Positions 1 to 12,390 of a stretch of DNA of 64,000 nucleotides are shown here, piece after piece. Position 1 is the first letter of the stretch. Each line of letters begins with the position of its first letter. The notes under the pieces were generated by a model, which did no database searches, was not told where the DNA came from, and was given only the letters and a program-made list of their open reading frames with translations. The translations under genes and the position numbers were made by a program. Source of the stretch: Allomyces macrogynus ATCC 38327 (lineage: Eukaryota > Blastocladiomycota > Blastocladiomycetes > Blastocladiales > Blastocladiaceae). The stretch covers positions 51,195 through 115,194 of the forward strand of contig GG745354.1 of assembly GCA_000151295.1 (NCBI GenBank). Reading direction: 5' to 3'.

Positions 1-1
1 C

Positions 2-1688
2 AATTTCCGCGAGGACTTGCTGATCGAGCCAGATCACTTCTTTGTCTGGTACGCCTTGCTCTTGATGGCCATTCCGAGTCGACGAAATGAACTGACTGGG
101 CTTCTGACGTGACGACAGGTACGTCCGGCTAATGGACATTACGGGGAAAATCATTCGCTCCATAAACTCCATATGGCTGCGCCGGAACCTGCCCTACACT
201 CTCCCGGAGCTGCACGCCATGCTCTCACAGTACCGCGCCGAATTGCCGAAAGCACTGCAATTCGACCCCAACGAAAAAGACCGCCGCAAGCGCACCATCA
301 ATGCGGCGCTGTCGCTCGTCTACTACTCGTCTGTCGTCTCACTCTACCGCCCGCTCGTCTCGTCCAGGTCGGCGGCTGTCGCATCGTCGCCGATGCGCCC
401 GCAGTACCTCGCGCTGCTCGAGGCATCCGTCAAGGCCATGCTGCAGGCGCTCGAGACAATTGTCGACGACATGGCGCTGTTCCCGTACCGGTTGCACTAC
501 GTCTCTATCACGCTCCTGTCGGTGTGCGTCTTGATTGCCGACCACTCGCGCAAGCTCGGCCGGCCAGCGGACCCGGCCGTCGTGAGCTACCTCGACCGCA
601 TCGATACGGTCCTCGCCAAGGTTTCGCCGACATGGCCCGCGTCGACCCTGTTCCGGCGCATCGTGCACGACGTCAAGGCCAATATACAGGGCGTCCGCAT
701 CGAGCTCGGGCAACTCGGCGTCCAGACGCTGTGGGTTATGGAAAAATCCAACACGCACATCGAAGACGCCGTCTTATTCCTCGACCAGTCGCCTGACGTG
801 CAGCGGCCTGATATCGACGCGCTTGCGCAAGAGTACGTGACCCGGTTCCAGCTCGCGGGACTCAAGATGCCGTGCGGCGCGGGTGGACCCAACGAGGAGA
901 GTAACGGCAACGCGCAAGAACCAGGTGCGCGGAACGGGTCGGTCCCTTCACGGTCGGCGTCGATGTCGTCAGGTTCGACGGGACCCACGTCACCGACCTG
1001 TTCGTCATTCCGCGCCGACGCGGCCGCGGCCGCGGCTTCTGGCGCCGCGTACTGCCCACGGCCCAACGAGGCCATGTGTGGCCCTGGAGCGACACCGCCC
1101 ACGGGCACGCTGCCGAACCCGTGCGGACCGAACCCGTGTGGGTCGAATCCGTGTGCTCCCGATCCGGCCGCGGCCGCTGCATTCCAATTTGACCCAGCGT
1201 CGGCCGCTGCGCTCGGACTCCCCACCTTTCCCGCATCTCTCGCCGCGCGAGACCTCGGCCAAGTCCTCGAATGGTCGCCGCAGGACGCGCTCTGGGACTG
1301 GAACGCGTGGGCCATGGCGGCGGGGCAAGCCGATGCGGGCGAAGCTGGCGGTGGTGGGATCCCGGCCATGTTTGGCGACCCTGGTGCGTTTGCTGCACCG
1401 CCCGCCGCAGCGGCATCGTGGGGCGCCGTGTGGCCTCCTGCGCCACCGGCGGTGCCCAGCGCGCCCGTGACGGCGGGCGGCGATCCGATGGCGTGGTTGT
1501 CGATGGCCGGGCTTGGATTGCTGGGGAGTACGCCGGGTACGCCGCCGCCGCCGCCGAGCGGCGCCGGGTTGCCGTCGCTGTTCCCGGCGGATTTTCAGCT
1601 CATTGGGCCCGGGAACGCGGGTGCGTCGGCGGGGGTGGATGGGGTGAGTGGCACGCCGGCGCGGACGTTGTCACCAGGGCCGATGTAA
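2..1688 (+). CDS. Fungal-specific transcription factor, C-terminal part (5' end outside window)
   Basis: Exons at 2-48 and 119-1688 joined by a 70 bp intron (49-118, GT..AG), giving the frame NFREDLLIEPDHFFVW then YVRLMDITGKIIRS. The first ~250 residues look like the C-terminal half of the fungal-specific transcription factor domain (Pfam Fungal_trans) found in Zn2Cys6 regulators: a helical block, a stretch with SQYRAELPKAL resembling the usual W..LP pattern, and hydrophobic helices around FPYRLHYVSITLLSVCV. The remaining ~270 residues are low complexity, rich in Ala, Pro and Gly, with three back-to-back copies of a short NPCG-type repeat; such tails are typical of activation regions. The DNA-binding zinc cluster would lie upstream of base 1, so the target and inducer cannot be inferred. 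Family assignment is good, gene identity unknown. Confidence 0.7.
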
Positions 1689-2489
1689 CGTGCGGTGGGC
1701 TGGTTTGGGTACAATTTGTGTGGTTGGTTGATCGTTTGTTTTTCTCGGTGGTTTCTTTGGTGTGAAGGAGTGTTGATTGTGAGCGATGTGACCGAAAATG
1801 AAGAGTGATCGTTGAGAAGCAACATTTTTTGACTTCGCGTCTGTAACAACATCCAGACTTGACGGCATCACGCCCCGCGTCGAAGCAGGCATTACATCGA
1901 CCGCTTGGCTCTTGGCTTCATCACTTTCGATTTTCTTTTCACAAACAGGGCCACCATAGCGTGGGCGGTCGGAAACTTGAGATGAGTTAGAGGGCGGACC
2001 TGGTGCTGTCTCCCAAGCATGAAGAGCATCGAAACCAAACATCGACACAAAGGCAGCGCGAGGCCGGCTCCTCGCCTCCTGACTGCACCGAGGCAACCAT
2101 TCCAAGTCCAAGTACAAGATTCAAGAAAAACAAGAGCCGTGGCCAAGGGTCGGACGGTAGGTGTGGGTGAGCGGTGTGGACAAGTCCCTTGCCCCCCAGC
2201 AGGAGTGTGTGGGCTGATGGTATTATGAGCAGGAGGGTGACTGGGCTGAAGGCACGGTTTATCAGAAGCGAAGCTGCCAACCGCGCTGGGGCGCGGGGTC
2301 GACGGGTATTTATCACAAACGATGAAGAGGAACCAAAACAACCACAACAACAAACAACGGCGCTTGGTCCATCGCGCTCTGACAAGATGGACAGGTCACA
2401 CGGCCGTGTCCTCAATGGATCCCAACAGCGGCCAGTCTGGTGGACCGTGCGGTCCGAGAACGCGTCCGTGCAGCACTCTTTACAATCGT

Positions 2490-2660
2490 GCACGCTCACA
2501 AAGCCATAAAGTAGATGCCCGAATGCTTCAGAGGGTTGTATATATTTGTAAGTGTAACAGGTTGCCATGAAGGAACATGTGCTGCCACCCCCCATGCACA
2601 TTAATTTTTTCCACGTTTTGTGCCTTCGACTTATCCTTGACTGTTGAAATGACCATGAAA
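2490..2660 (+). repeat. Dispersed repeat, copy 1
   Basis: Shares an ordered set of short blocks with copies at 3300-3545, 3850-4040 and 20640-20815: an AT-rich block with tgtaacag, then gctgccaccccccatgca, then an attaattttttcc-like block. It is diverged and has no coding potential. Confidence 0.45.
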
Positions 2661-3299
2661 GATGAGCGGTTAGCTGCAACAGCATGCCTGACGGCCAAGA
2701 GCAGCACCAACCGACTTTCAACAGCACTGATGGCTATCAGGCTCCATCTACCATGAAACTCAGGCACAAAGCGAATGCAGTGCTGCCAGATATGGCGGCG
2801 ACCAGATACGATCGGTACCAGCAGACTCGGCAGCATTTTACCCACTCTACACTCGACATGATTTTTTTTTTTTCACCGCCTTGGCCCAGTTGTGGTGGCA
2901 ATTAGTGTTGGCCGCGTCACTGGTGGTTTCCCTTTGCGTTCTGTTGCTCGACCAGGGCCTTTCTGTTGGTCCTCGCCTATGGCTCGATCCCTGCCTTTGC
3001 TTTCCCCACGTGATCACATCCAGGTTTGCTCATGCTGGCCTTGTTGGCAGCAAAATGCCCTGGAGATCAAGGATCTGTCCCAGTACTCATATCGATTCTT
3101 CCCACAACAAACGGATGATGGGCAGGAGTAGGAGTAACATTTCCATAGACGATGAATAGCATACTTTGAGCCCTTGACGTTCACACTTTCACACTCTCAG
3201 TTCCACCAGTCATGTAAGGGAAGCATGACATGACATAGGTTTTCCAGGTAGATTGCATTCTATTTCAAGCTGCACCAGAAATGAAGCCCACCAAACTTG

Positions 3300-3545
3300 A
3301 CGAATCTCAAGGTGCTGAAAGCATTGCACTGCTGTGCAGGCATGAAAGAAGAGCGAAAAATGAGCCTGGGGGGGGGGGGGGGTGGCAGTGTGTGTTCCCC
3401 TAACACATCTGCTATATTGCTAACTTGCAACCCCACAAACTCCGTCCTCATCTCCTCTTACTTCATGCTGGTCAGATCAGGGGGCAAGGGCGTGTCCAAA
3501 TCTCCCTCACCCCTCACTGCCATCCAACCATTTGCCTTGATTCTT
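3300..3545 (-). repeat. Dispersed repeat, copy 2 (inverted relative to copy 3)
   Basis: The reverse complement of 3470-3545 reads ggttggatggcagtg, then gatttggacac, ccccctg and tctgaccag. This matches copy 3 at 3860-3925 block by block, and the match continues outward through an aatata..cag block to an aggctcattttt block. Copies 2 and 3 therefore form an inverted pair around 3546-3849. A long G run sits inside this copy. Confidence 0.6.
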
Positions 3546-3849
3546 GTGTTCGTCACTTCTTAACAATTGGCAAACTGTTGTGAGAGTGCGCTTTTGGGCT
3601 TGATGAATGAAGCCAAGGGCCAGAAATGGGACACAAAGCTTCCAACGCCCAATGTGTGCAAATGAGGCTGCTGCTCAAGTCTGACGTTAGCAAGGTGAAG
3701 TCCATGCCATTCAAATGCATCAAAGCAAGATCAGCCTCAGTGGAGCTGTTCCCATTTGTTGACAAGATGCTCATCATCTCCAGACTGGCCCTAATCGTAT
3801 TAAGCAAGATCAAGGTCAAGTACTAAGTAGCTTTTCGAGATTACCAAGA

Positions 3850-4040
3850 AGTGGCAAAGGGTTGGATGGCAGTGTGGGATGATGGGATTTGGACATGCTC
3901 TTTGTCCCCTGGTCCGACCAGAAGGGAGTGAAGTGATGGAGAAGGAGCATGAGGTTTGTGAAATGATAAATATAACAGGTGCTGCAGGGGACAACGTGCT
4001 GACGCCCTCCAGGCTACTTTTGTTCACTCTGTTTTATTGC
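3850..4040 (+). repeat. Dispersed repeat, copy 3
   Basis: Begins with ggcaaagggttggatggca and continues with cccctggtccgaccagaagg. Nearly the same blocks occur at 20645-20700 (aaagggttggat, then cccctggtccaaccagaagg). The unit then runs through aaatataacagg into aggctacttttg. Confidence 0.6.
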
Positions 4041-5192
4041 TGCTGCCTTGAACCACCAACACTGGTTGCTGCTGAAACTATGCTCTCATGATGATGGTAC
4101 CATGAGTGTTCTTCCTCACATCCTCTCAACATCTCTGGACTCAGTTCATGAAGGCCACCTTGCTTTTGCTCCTGCGTCGCCATTTGCACCAGTCAGAGCG
4201 ATGTGGGTTCAGTTGCCCAGTGTCAGTTTGAGTATTTTGACATGTTTGTTCAAGGAAATCGCCAGTCATGCTCTGCAACGCACCCCAGTTTGATAAACTG
4301 TGGTGTGAGCACATTTTGCGCCCTCGCATCTTTTCACTCCCTCGGATCGTTGCATGGGTGCAACATTGAGGTCATATGAACCTTGTGCTTTGATATCAGT
4401 TGGTTGATCATGGACTCAAAAACAGCCACAAATCAAATCCATTGACTCATTGCCTTGAGCTGCCCAGACCAACGCGTCTTCCTCCCTCACAGACCTCAAT
4501 CTTTACGATATCAATCGTCAATGATCGTTAGTGGCCGCCATGGTATGGGCAGTCAGTTTCAAAAGTCAACTGGGGTCAGCCTGGCGTTGCTGGCGTTGTA
4601 TCCAGCACTCCAAGCATCCAAGACCAAGTTTGCAGTGCTGGGTCGGCGCTGGGTTGGAGCTGGGCCGGCCCTCAGTCCTCCTGGCCGCACCAAGGTGGTC
4701 TTGCTGAGTCCAAGAAGCAAGCATAATCAAAGTGCAAAGATGAACAGCCGGATCGGTGAGGGATGTGGTGTGGTGCTGGGCGCGAAATCTGCTTTCGGTG
4801 TATCAAGCAGAGGGCGCTCATAAAACTCAGAGAAGTAGCAGTCGCAGAAGGGATGAAGTATTTGCTTGGAACGATGCCTCTGCCCAGAATGGAGTGCAGA
4901 TCATACTAAATGGTGCTGTCACAAGCGGCGAAGTGACGATGGATAGCCAAGGGAACTGCAGACTGCTATAGTTACAAGAAAATAAATGAACGAGGACATT
5001 GACGCCGCCATGGCACTGCAACAAGAAAAGGAGGTGAAGGTGGTGAAAGTGAAGCGGCAAAAAGGGATATCGTGGCCTTGAAAACCACGTCGGGAGGTGA
5101 TCAAGAATGCGTGCGAAGAGTTGAAGAGAAAGAAGTGTTGGAGAGAAAAGAAAGCATGCAAAAATCCGCAAAAAAATACCGCGATCAATCGA

Positions 5193-7974
5193 TCAATACA
5201 CAGCGCCGAGACTCGTCGACGACCCGACCTGCATCATCATGATCCCCGCCGGCACGCCCCCTGCGCCCGACTGCTCGTCGAGCCAGACGCGTGCCGCACG
5301 CACGATTTTGACCGTCGCGATCCCAGCATCGCTCGGCTCGACGAGGGCCGGGAAGTACGTGAACAACACCCGGTCAAACGCCGACAGCGACGCGTTCTGG
5401 TTAATCGCGCCGTCCATCCACCGCGAATCCAAGGGCGCGCCTGGGCGCACGTCGACGAGCGACGCGCCCGGGTTTGCAGCGACGACACGCGCCCACCGCA
5501 CGGCGCTCGTCACAAACATGTCGCGGAACCCAGCAGCAACGGATGCTGGGACCACATTCTCCGTAAGCCCAATACGTTCGGCCAGGTCCTGGTACGCGTC
5601 GCGCGCACGCGCGCGCACATCGTCGGCCCAGGCCGGGACCAAATGCTGGATCGCGGCCGGGTCCAAATCATTCCCATTCTCTTCGGCTACCGTCGACGCC
5701 GCATCGTGTGCCGTCGACACGGCCGACGCATTCGCCGGCAGGAGCGACGGCGTGGCCGCGGCCGTCAGGACAGCGAGGACAGCGGGTGCTGGTGCACCGA
5801 GTTCGCGCGCGGCGTCAACAATTCGCGGCGCGGTCGTCAAGTCAGCGAGCATCGGCACGAGCGCCTCGACCACGGCATGCATGAGCGCGGCCTTGCGGGC
5901 GGTGCGTTCCTCGGACGCCTGAATCTCCATCGGTGAGTGCGCGCCCAATCCCTTGGCGGCCTCGGCGACGAGGTCCGTCCACATCCGCTCCGCGCACGCA
6001 GCAACGGGATCCAGCGGCATGGCGCTGTTTGGTGCCGTACTCGCCGTGCGGAGCGACCGCGCGACGCGCGACTGCACAGCGGTGAAAATCGCATCCCATT
6101 CGTGGCCCGCGCGCATGCGGCGCGACGCCGTCATGGCACCACCCTTGGGCTTGAACCCCGTCGGCGGGCGCAAGACGATATCTGTGAACCGCGCATCGAG
6201 CAGGACGCCTGCCGGCTGGACAAGTGAAATGAGCGTCGAGGTGGCCGGGCCCGACCGGCCGGCACCCGAGACGAGCGATTCGGCAACGGCACTATTCGCA
6301 TCAACACTCGGGCGGCGCGGTTGCCGCTTGAGCGACGCGGCCGTGTTCGGGACGGGCAGCGGAACCGCCGGGGTGGGCGTGGGCGTCGAGATCGTGAGCG
6401 CAGCGGCATTGGAGAGCGACGGGCGGCCATTCGACAGCGACGGACGGCTACTGCCACCCATAAATGACCGCTTCGACCGGAATGACGAGACGGACGGACG
6501 CGGTGCCGTATCCAGGGCCGCTGCCGCGAGCGGCGGACTCCCCGCGCGGCGTATCGGGGATAAGGACCGGACCGAGCTGTCGCGCGGGACAAGCGCGGCA
6601 CGGCTCGTACGTTCCTCAGGCTGGTCGTGCAAATCCCTCGGCGGGCATTCGGCAGTGAGTGCCACAGCGGCCATCGGGTTCACGGCACCGGACGAGCGCA
6701 TGTTGCCCGACGAGCGGCGGATCACGTTTGGTGCGGCAGAGGCACCAGCGGTCCCATCCTCGGCACTACGCAACTGCTTGCCCTTTTGCTGCTGCTGACG
6801 GCGGCGGTAGACGAACAGCGCCGCAGCGATAGCGAGAATCGAGAGCGCAATCGCAACACCGATACCGGCCCATGCGCCCGCGGAAATGCCATTGTTAGGT
6901 TCAGCCAGACTGTTTTCGGCGCGCGACGTTGGGGAAACCGTGGCCACGGTCGAGGCGGTCGTGGTCGCCGTTGCGGTCGTACTGGTTCTCGTAGAGGTGG
7001 CAGTGGTCGACGTGATCGTGGTCATTGCCGACTTCGAGGACGTAGGCGAGCAGGGAGCCAAGTTACCGCACTTTCCGGGTCCGGAAGCGCAAACGCCGGA
7101 CGGAACGTTGCATTGGCTATCGTTATGAAAAAGGGGACACGATTGCCGTCAGAAGTCTGTTCATTTTTGAAATGTGAATGGAACGTCGAGTCGGAGTCGT
7201 CGTACGTGATGCTCGCGGGCAGCTCGATGGGACCCGTGACGGGGTTACCCTGCAGGTTGCTGGAAAGGGAACGAATGGTGAGCAAGCGTCACGACACGAC
7301 GCTGACGAGCGGGCCGTGACCACCGAAATGACGCACATGTTGGCCAGTTGCGGGAAGCGCGAAAGATCAGGAACCGTCTTGATGTTGTTCTTCGACAAGT
7401 CTCTACGGAATACGATCGGCAAGAGCGTCAGGTCATCGTTCATTGAGCGCGGGCGTGAGTTGAAGCCGTACAAGGTTTTCAAGTTGGGCAGAGTCGAAAG
7501 GGTGCCGGGGAAAGCGTTGAGATTGGCACTGGCGAGCTTCCTGGTCATGACGAGGCGCAGGGACAGACAAGTCAGGGACATGAGCTTTCCGGGACTCGGC
7601 TGTCGTCGGTTAAAAACAAATGAAGAGCGTACAGCGCTTCCAAGGCCGTGAGCTGCGAGAAAGCGGACCCGCTCTGCACGGCTTCGGGCTTGATGGAGAC
7701 GCCAGCCGCGACCTCGTTGAGAAACTCGCTAACAACGAAGGGCAAACGCTCAATGCGTCAGCGCAAGCAGCTCCTGAACAGCATCCATGTAATGGCGAGG
7801 GCCCAGATCCACTCGCGAGCAGCAGGGAAGAACAAGTAGATACAGGGACGAGATGCGGCCTTCGCTGTTGCATTGGATATTGGCGATGCCCGGGAATAGA
7901 TGGCAGCAGGCCCAAGGGTCGACGGCGCCCGGCGTAAAGAGCGACGAGACGGCCGCGCAGTCGGCGTCGGTCAT
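5193..7974 (-). CDS. Leucine-rich-repeat single-pass membrane protein (receptor-like)
   Basis: Exons 7974-7834, 7748-7633, 7540-7472, 7402-7337 and 7259-5193; the first four junctions are in phase. The N-terminus has a cysteine-containing LRR cap (MTDADCAAVSSLFTPG, PWACC, GRISSLYLL). LRR segments follow: LTALEALKLASANLNAFPG, LPNLKTLDLSKNNIKTVPD, FPQLANINLQGNPVTG. Next come a Cys-rich stretch (CNVPSGVCASGPGKCG), a Ser/Thr-rich stalk, one transmembrane helix (AWAGIGVAIALSILAIAAAL), a basic stop-transfer RRR and a ~500-residue cytoplasmic tail. The tail is first Ser/Pro-rich, then helical, with no kinase motifs. A one-base frame break near 7125-7145 separates the LRRs from the stalk. No clear signal peptide precedes Met1; an upstream exon may carry it. 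The ligand and partner are unknown. Confidence 0.7.
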
Positions 7975-8938
7975 GGTTGCTGGTGCGAGTGAGGCAGTGG
8001 CCGGTTCGACTTAAGTGTTTTGATCAGCGAGTGCAGCTTGGCTGGTCGAGTCGAGTCGACCAGGTCCAGGCGGAGCCAAAAGTCGAGGCGGGGCTCGCAG
8101 CAAGAGAGCCAGTCGGGGAGCGCAGGCGCGGTGCTGGGGAATGCGGGGAGTGGGCAGTTGCGCCAAGGGCTGGAAGTGGAGCAGCAGTGTCGATGTGCGC
8201 AGAGGATGTTGGTTTGCCGACAGCTTCGACAGCAGAATAGAAGCTTCGCTCGCTCGACTTGGCTTCTCCAGCACAAAACTTTACACTGCCCGCGCGACCG
8301 GCACGACTGCATATCCTTTTGAGCGCGCGGAGGTGGGCGTTGCCGAAAACGACGCGCACACGCCAGGCGTCGCAAACGCGGGAGGAAGCGCCACGCGCAG
8401 AGTCGACGTTGACTGCAAGCGTTGCGAGTGGTACTTCTCAATAAGGGAGGCGCTCGACCGCCATGATGACCACCGCCGCCGCAAAAGGCCCTGGGCCGCC
8501 CCCCCTTGTCCGCCGTTCGCACGGCTGCCGCCAGTGGCGCCTGTTACGCGCCATCTCGGCGGACGGCGCGGCCTCTGACCCTATCTCCCCTGTCCTGCTG
8601 CCCAAGAGCATCGCGAGCTGAGCAGATGCGCTGCGAGCGTGATGCTTGATCAAGCATGCGGTCACGGAAGTCGAGGTCGAGCGATGAGTTGGTGGCGGGC
8701 TGCAGTGACGTGGACATGTGCCACAACTAGCCAGGGGGCTTCCATCGCGCTGCTGGACTGCTGCGCACTCCCTCCTGCTTGCAAGCACCGTTTCCACCAG
8801 CAGCTCGTCGACGAATCTCCCCACCCCCCGCGCGATCCTCTCGTTGAATAGCGCTGCGCTCGCTCCCGACGCAAGAGCACCACCACCACCACCACCACCA
8901 AGTTGTGCGACCGTCGACACCGAACGATCACGATCAAG
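7975..8938. other. Intergenic region between divergent LRR and ZPR1-like genes
   Basis: A region of ~960 bp that must hold both promoters and perhaps a signal-peptide exon of the LRR gene. A CAC trinucleotide run lies near 8879-8900. I see no convincing gene; the long frames here are GC-rich chance frames. Confidence 0.4.
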
Positions 8939-9683
8939 ATGGCTGACCACCAGCAGCAACAGCCCGGGCACGCCGGCCCGCAACTCTCAATCGACGCGCC
9001 CGGGCGCCGGCCCGGCATCGAGCTCGGCCACCAGGAAGTGCAGCGCATCATCGAGGAGCTCGACACCGTCTACACAGTCGCAGACCGAGTGGCTGCAGGC
9101 CGCCGCCATTGCCGAGTTCCTGTGCCTCTCGCTCGGCTACGAGGACGTGCAAGAGCTCGAAGACGCGCTGCAGGGCCCTTTTACCGAGTTTTTGAGCATG
9201 CTGCCCAACGTGTGCACCACGTTCCGCCCGGACCCGGAATCCAAGAAACCCGCGCTCTACTTCCAGGTCGTCCCGGAACCGCCACAGGACCAGTGGGTCT
9301 GCAAGCGGATCGAGTACCACGTGCGCGAGCGCAACCATCTCTGGAACGTGCTGCTCAAGTCGTCGCACGCCCGGATCGAGGTGCCGGACCTCGGGATCGA
9401 GTTTGCCGTGGATGGCCGCAAGAAGATTGATACGGTCTGGAATTACTTGTCGGCCGCCGCGCTCGATCTTGGCATGCACGTGCAGACCAACGTGGGCATC
9501 ACCGATGACGAGACCGACAAGACGCTCGCTGTCATTGAAGGGCTCGCGGCACTGCGCGACCTTGAGCGGCCGTGGACGCTCGTTGTCGTGGACCCATCGA
9601 GCACGTCGACTTTTTCGGACATGACCGACGTGGTCGTGATCGATAACTACGTTGACACAGGCAGTCACGTCGACCAGCCATGA
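8939..9683 (+). CDS. Protein with ZPR1 A-domain-like region, function unknown
   Basis: The start ATG at 8939 follows an A-rich leader (gatcaagATGG). The protein is ~248 residues. The N-terminus is Gln/Pro-rich, then helical (LGHQEVQRIIEELDTVY), continuing as EWLQAAAIAEFLCLSLGYED. The C-terminal half (KSSHARIEVPDLGIEF, IDTVWNYLSAAALDLG, LRDLERPWTLVVVDPSS) follows the order of elements I know from the A/B domains of ZPR1 proteins (KSETATIRIPEL.., TVEGLL.., EKPFTLILDDPSG), but no zinc-binding Cys pairs are present. Frame 2 must become frame 0 between 9062 and 9084, a one-base shift; a 16-nt GT..AG segment (9068-9083) coincides with it. I take this as one gene with a frame break. The ZPR1 relation is by eye only. 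Confidence 0.5.
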
Positions 9684-10322
9684 TCCATGGTCGTTCGTTG
9701 CTGGTTGCTTGGTCCATTTTTTTTCTCGCTCGCCGTGTGTTAGCTAAAATAACGTGTATTCTGTTACACTTTGTTTCGATGGGTCGATTCTGGACTTGCC
9801 TTCAGAGCCCGCGAGATGATTTCCGAGATTGCAACCTTTCATCGTTTGCTCAAACCAGCCGGACAGGTTGGTTTTGAACAGGTTGGATCGGGTTTGCGGC
9901 GTGTTGTACTCTCACGAGTCAAATAGCATGTATGGAGGATATGACACGGTTTTCAAGTGTTTCTTGCCTTTTGGCCTCCAGTCCACCTGAAATTTCCTCC
10001 GCAGTCACTTATGCAGCGATTCCTGCACTGCGTTGGAGCAGCGCAATTGTCTCTTGCGCCCTCACCCCATATAGTCGAGGACCTTTGTCAAAGACATGGT
10101 CAGATGGGGAGTTTGGCTGGGGCGGCAAGCCGCGCGCCAAACTAGCAGCGGAAATGAGTAGATGAGAACACATTTCACATATCGAAGCCAGAACGAAGCC
10201 CGCACATTTCATCGAGTTGCCACACCACCTCGTCGACCCAACCTATCTCACCTGATTGCTTGTGCCTTGCTTGCTGCTGCAAGTCATCGTACGACACGTT
10301 CAGAAATGTGCGCGCGATCCGG
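9684..10322. other. Intergenic, nothing recognised
   Basis: AT-richer DNA after the ZPR1-like stop. Only short frames are present, with no splice-linked chain and no repeat that I can match elsewhere in the window. Confidence 0.5.
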
Positions 10323-12390
10323 TCAGCACAAGCCGCTTGGCACATCCCCATGCACCACAACCTTGTCCACTGATGCTGGCGCTGGGCAGGCATGGGTCAC
10401 ACACCACCACACGACTTCGTGCACGACCCCCTCCAAGCTCCAGATCCGGGTCTTGGCGTCATGCAGCTGCCAGCGGAAATGTTTGACGCTGCGCTCGGTA
10501 TTGGCTGCGAGAGCTGCCGCTGTTTCAGTGGCTGTGGCCAGTTGTGCCTGGAGGTAGTGGATCAGCATCACCTTGCGCTTGAGCTCAACACGGAGATGCA
10601 TGACTGGGCTGGGTTTGGGCGGATCCAATGGCGGCGAATCATCGGGCCCAAGTTTCGCAGCAGGAGCTGGTGGTGCTGTTTGTGTGATGGCAGATGTTGA
10701 CGGTGAGGATGCTGCGCGTGCTGACCAGAGCGAAGCGAGTGCTCAGACATGTGCTTGAATTGCGCGTCTATGGTTTGGTCAACCGGTCTGGTCAGATGGA
10801 GCGGAGCGAGGGTGCAGAGGACATCAACAACGAACCAAAGTTGTCCTCGCGACGGCCATGAGCGTCTCAATAGTAGCAGAGCTCTTGGCCACGAGCACAC
10901 CGACCTGCGCCTCGCGCTCCACCTGGTGCTCGTGAAACGCCTCAGCCTGCTTGCCGAGCGTCAACCGTGATTCCCGTTTCTTTCAACGGCCTCGCACAAA
11001 TCGCGCTCCAGTTCCGCGATGCGCTGGCTGAGCGCCGCCACATCCACCTCATGCGCATGCCGGTCGTCCTGGATCTGTGCCGCCATTTTAGCAAGAGAAG
11101 TTTGGACGCGCGCCTCGGCGTCGCGTACTGACGTGGTCTGCGACCCGGCCTCACTGCCGCACGCCAGGACGGTACCAATTTCGGTGGTCGTCGTGCTGCC
11201 GCTCAGACCCTCGATCGTCTCGGCGACCGCCTACCACTGGGAGATTTCGGCCGCACGGGACTTGGCAACGACAGCCGCGAGCCCGGCTTTCGCTGCGTGC
11301 GCCTGCGCGTTCCGTGCCTTGCGTTCCGCAACGACACGAGATTCCAGGTCCCGCACCAGCGAGTCGACCTGCCGCGCGGCGTCATTGGCCAATACGAGCT
11401 GGTCGTGCGCCGTGTCGCGGTCGTGCTCGGCGATGTGCAGCGCAGACTGGGTTGCAGCGAGGTCCGCGGCGAGGCCGTGCGAGATGTGGTGGAATCGAGC
11501 GTCGACGCGGCGTGGTTCAGCCCAGCCAGGAGTTCGGAAATGAGCGGGATGGCCAGGTCCATGAGCGGTGGGACGGGGCCGTGCGATTTGGTGGAGTGGT
11601 GGGCAGTCGCCTGAATGGGGGCGACGACGGAGGGGAGATTCGGTGCGAGAGCAGTGATTTGCGTGTCCTACCGGTGGAAGCACTGGAGTTGGTGAGCAAT
11701 TAGCGACCGTTGGTGAGATGCGGAGAAACTACGCACAAGCTTCGCGACTCACGTGGATGTGCGCTGGGCAAAATCACCCGCCACGACTCGGACCGCGAAA
11801 GTCCCAATCCCCTCTGCCAAATCAGCATCCCCACGGCCATTTTCCGGCTGGTCAGGCAGGCCGGGCAGTGGTCCGTGCGCGAGACGATACAGATCCACGA
11901 GCCCGCGTAACCGTGCGTTTTCGGCCAGCAGTTGATGAGATCTACGTCGTCGTTGAGATCAGACACGACATTGTGAGACTGCAGACAGTTAGAGCAGGTA
12001 CAAGTCGGCACCGAACGCCGTTGCCGCGCTCGGCACGTCAACACTGCTTTCCGTCCATGGTCCCTCGGCACTCGATGCGGAACCGGACGAGGTAACGTGG
12101 GCGTGGTCGCGGCGTCAGTTAAGCAAGCCCCAAAGCGCACATGCTGGGGTCGGGTTCGTAGGTCGGTCGTGTTGGCGCTGCTCGACCTGAGCATCGAGCG
12201 CCTGCGAAAAATCATCGAGAGTCGCAGTTTGGTCGGACATTGCTGGTGCGCCACCGGGTACTGGGCGTTCGGGTTGTCTTGCACATCGTTGATCGTTTGA
12301 TGGTAAAAGAGCGTGCGTCGAGGTCACGACATGGTTATTTCGCAGTCGCTCGAGAAGTTGCCGTGTCTCGGCTAGAACGCTGGCGGGCAT
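10323..12390 (-). pseudogene. Decayed coiled-coil protein gene
   Basis: On the minus strand, segments of heptad-type sequence follow each other in order across several frames. From the 5' side they are VLAETRQLLERLRNN; TLDDFSQALDAQVEQ; SHQLLAENARLRGLVDLYRL (after a 60 bp intron); MDLAIPLISELLAGL; ATQSALHIAEHDRDTAHDQL; DAEARVQTSLAKMAAQ; ALSQRIAELERDLCEA; AEAFHEHQVEREAQVG; and, last, ELKRKVMLIHYLQAQLATA. At least three one-base frame breaks (near 11690, 11530 and 10970) and one in-frame TAG (11231-11233, between ISQW and AVAETIEGL) interrupt it, although the intron 11683-11752 still has a good gtgagt donor. The amount of damage argues for a pseudogene or a badly assembled gene. A function cannot be named; long coiled coils occur in cytoskeletal, Golgi and kinetochore proteins. 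Confidence 0.5.

Larger units (their letters stand above)
1689..5192. other. Gene-free interval with dispersed repeats
   Basis: About 3.5 kb between the transcription factor stop and the LRR gene stop. Base composition drops towards AT, reading frames are short and unrelated to anything I recognise, and no spliced coding chain could be built. It contains three copies of a dispersed repeat (listed separately) and a poly-G run near 3369-3382. The stretch 4050-5190 shows nothing I can name. Confidence 0.6.

Noticed and set aside
24..1688. Protein starting at the in-frame ATG at 132
   Set aside because: The bases before it form a clean acceptor (gacgacag), and the upstream 47 bases continue the domain in frame through a 70 bp intron, so 132 is an internal Met.
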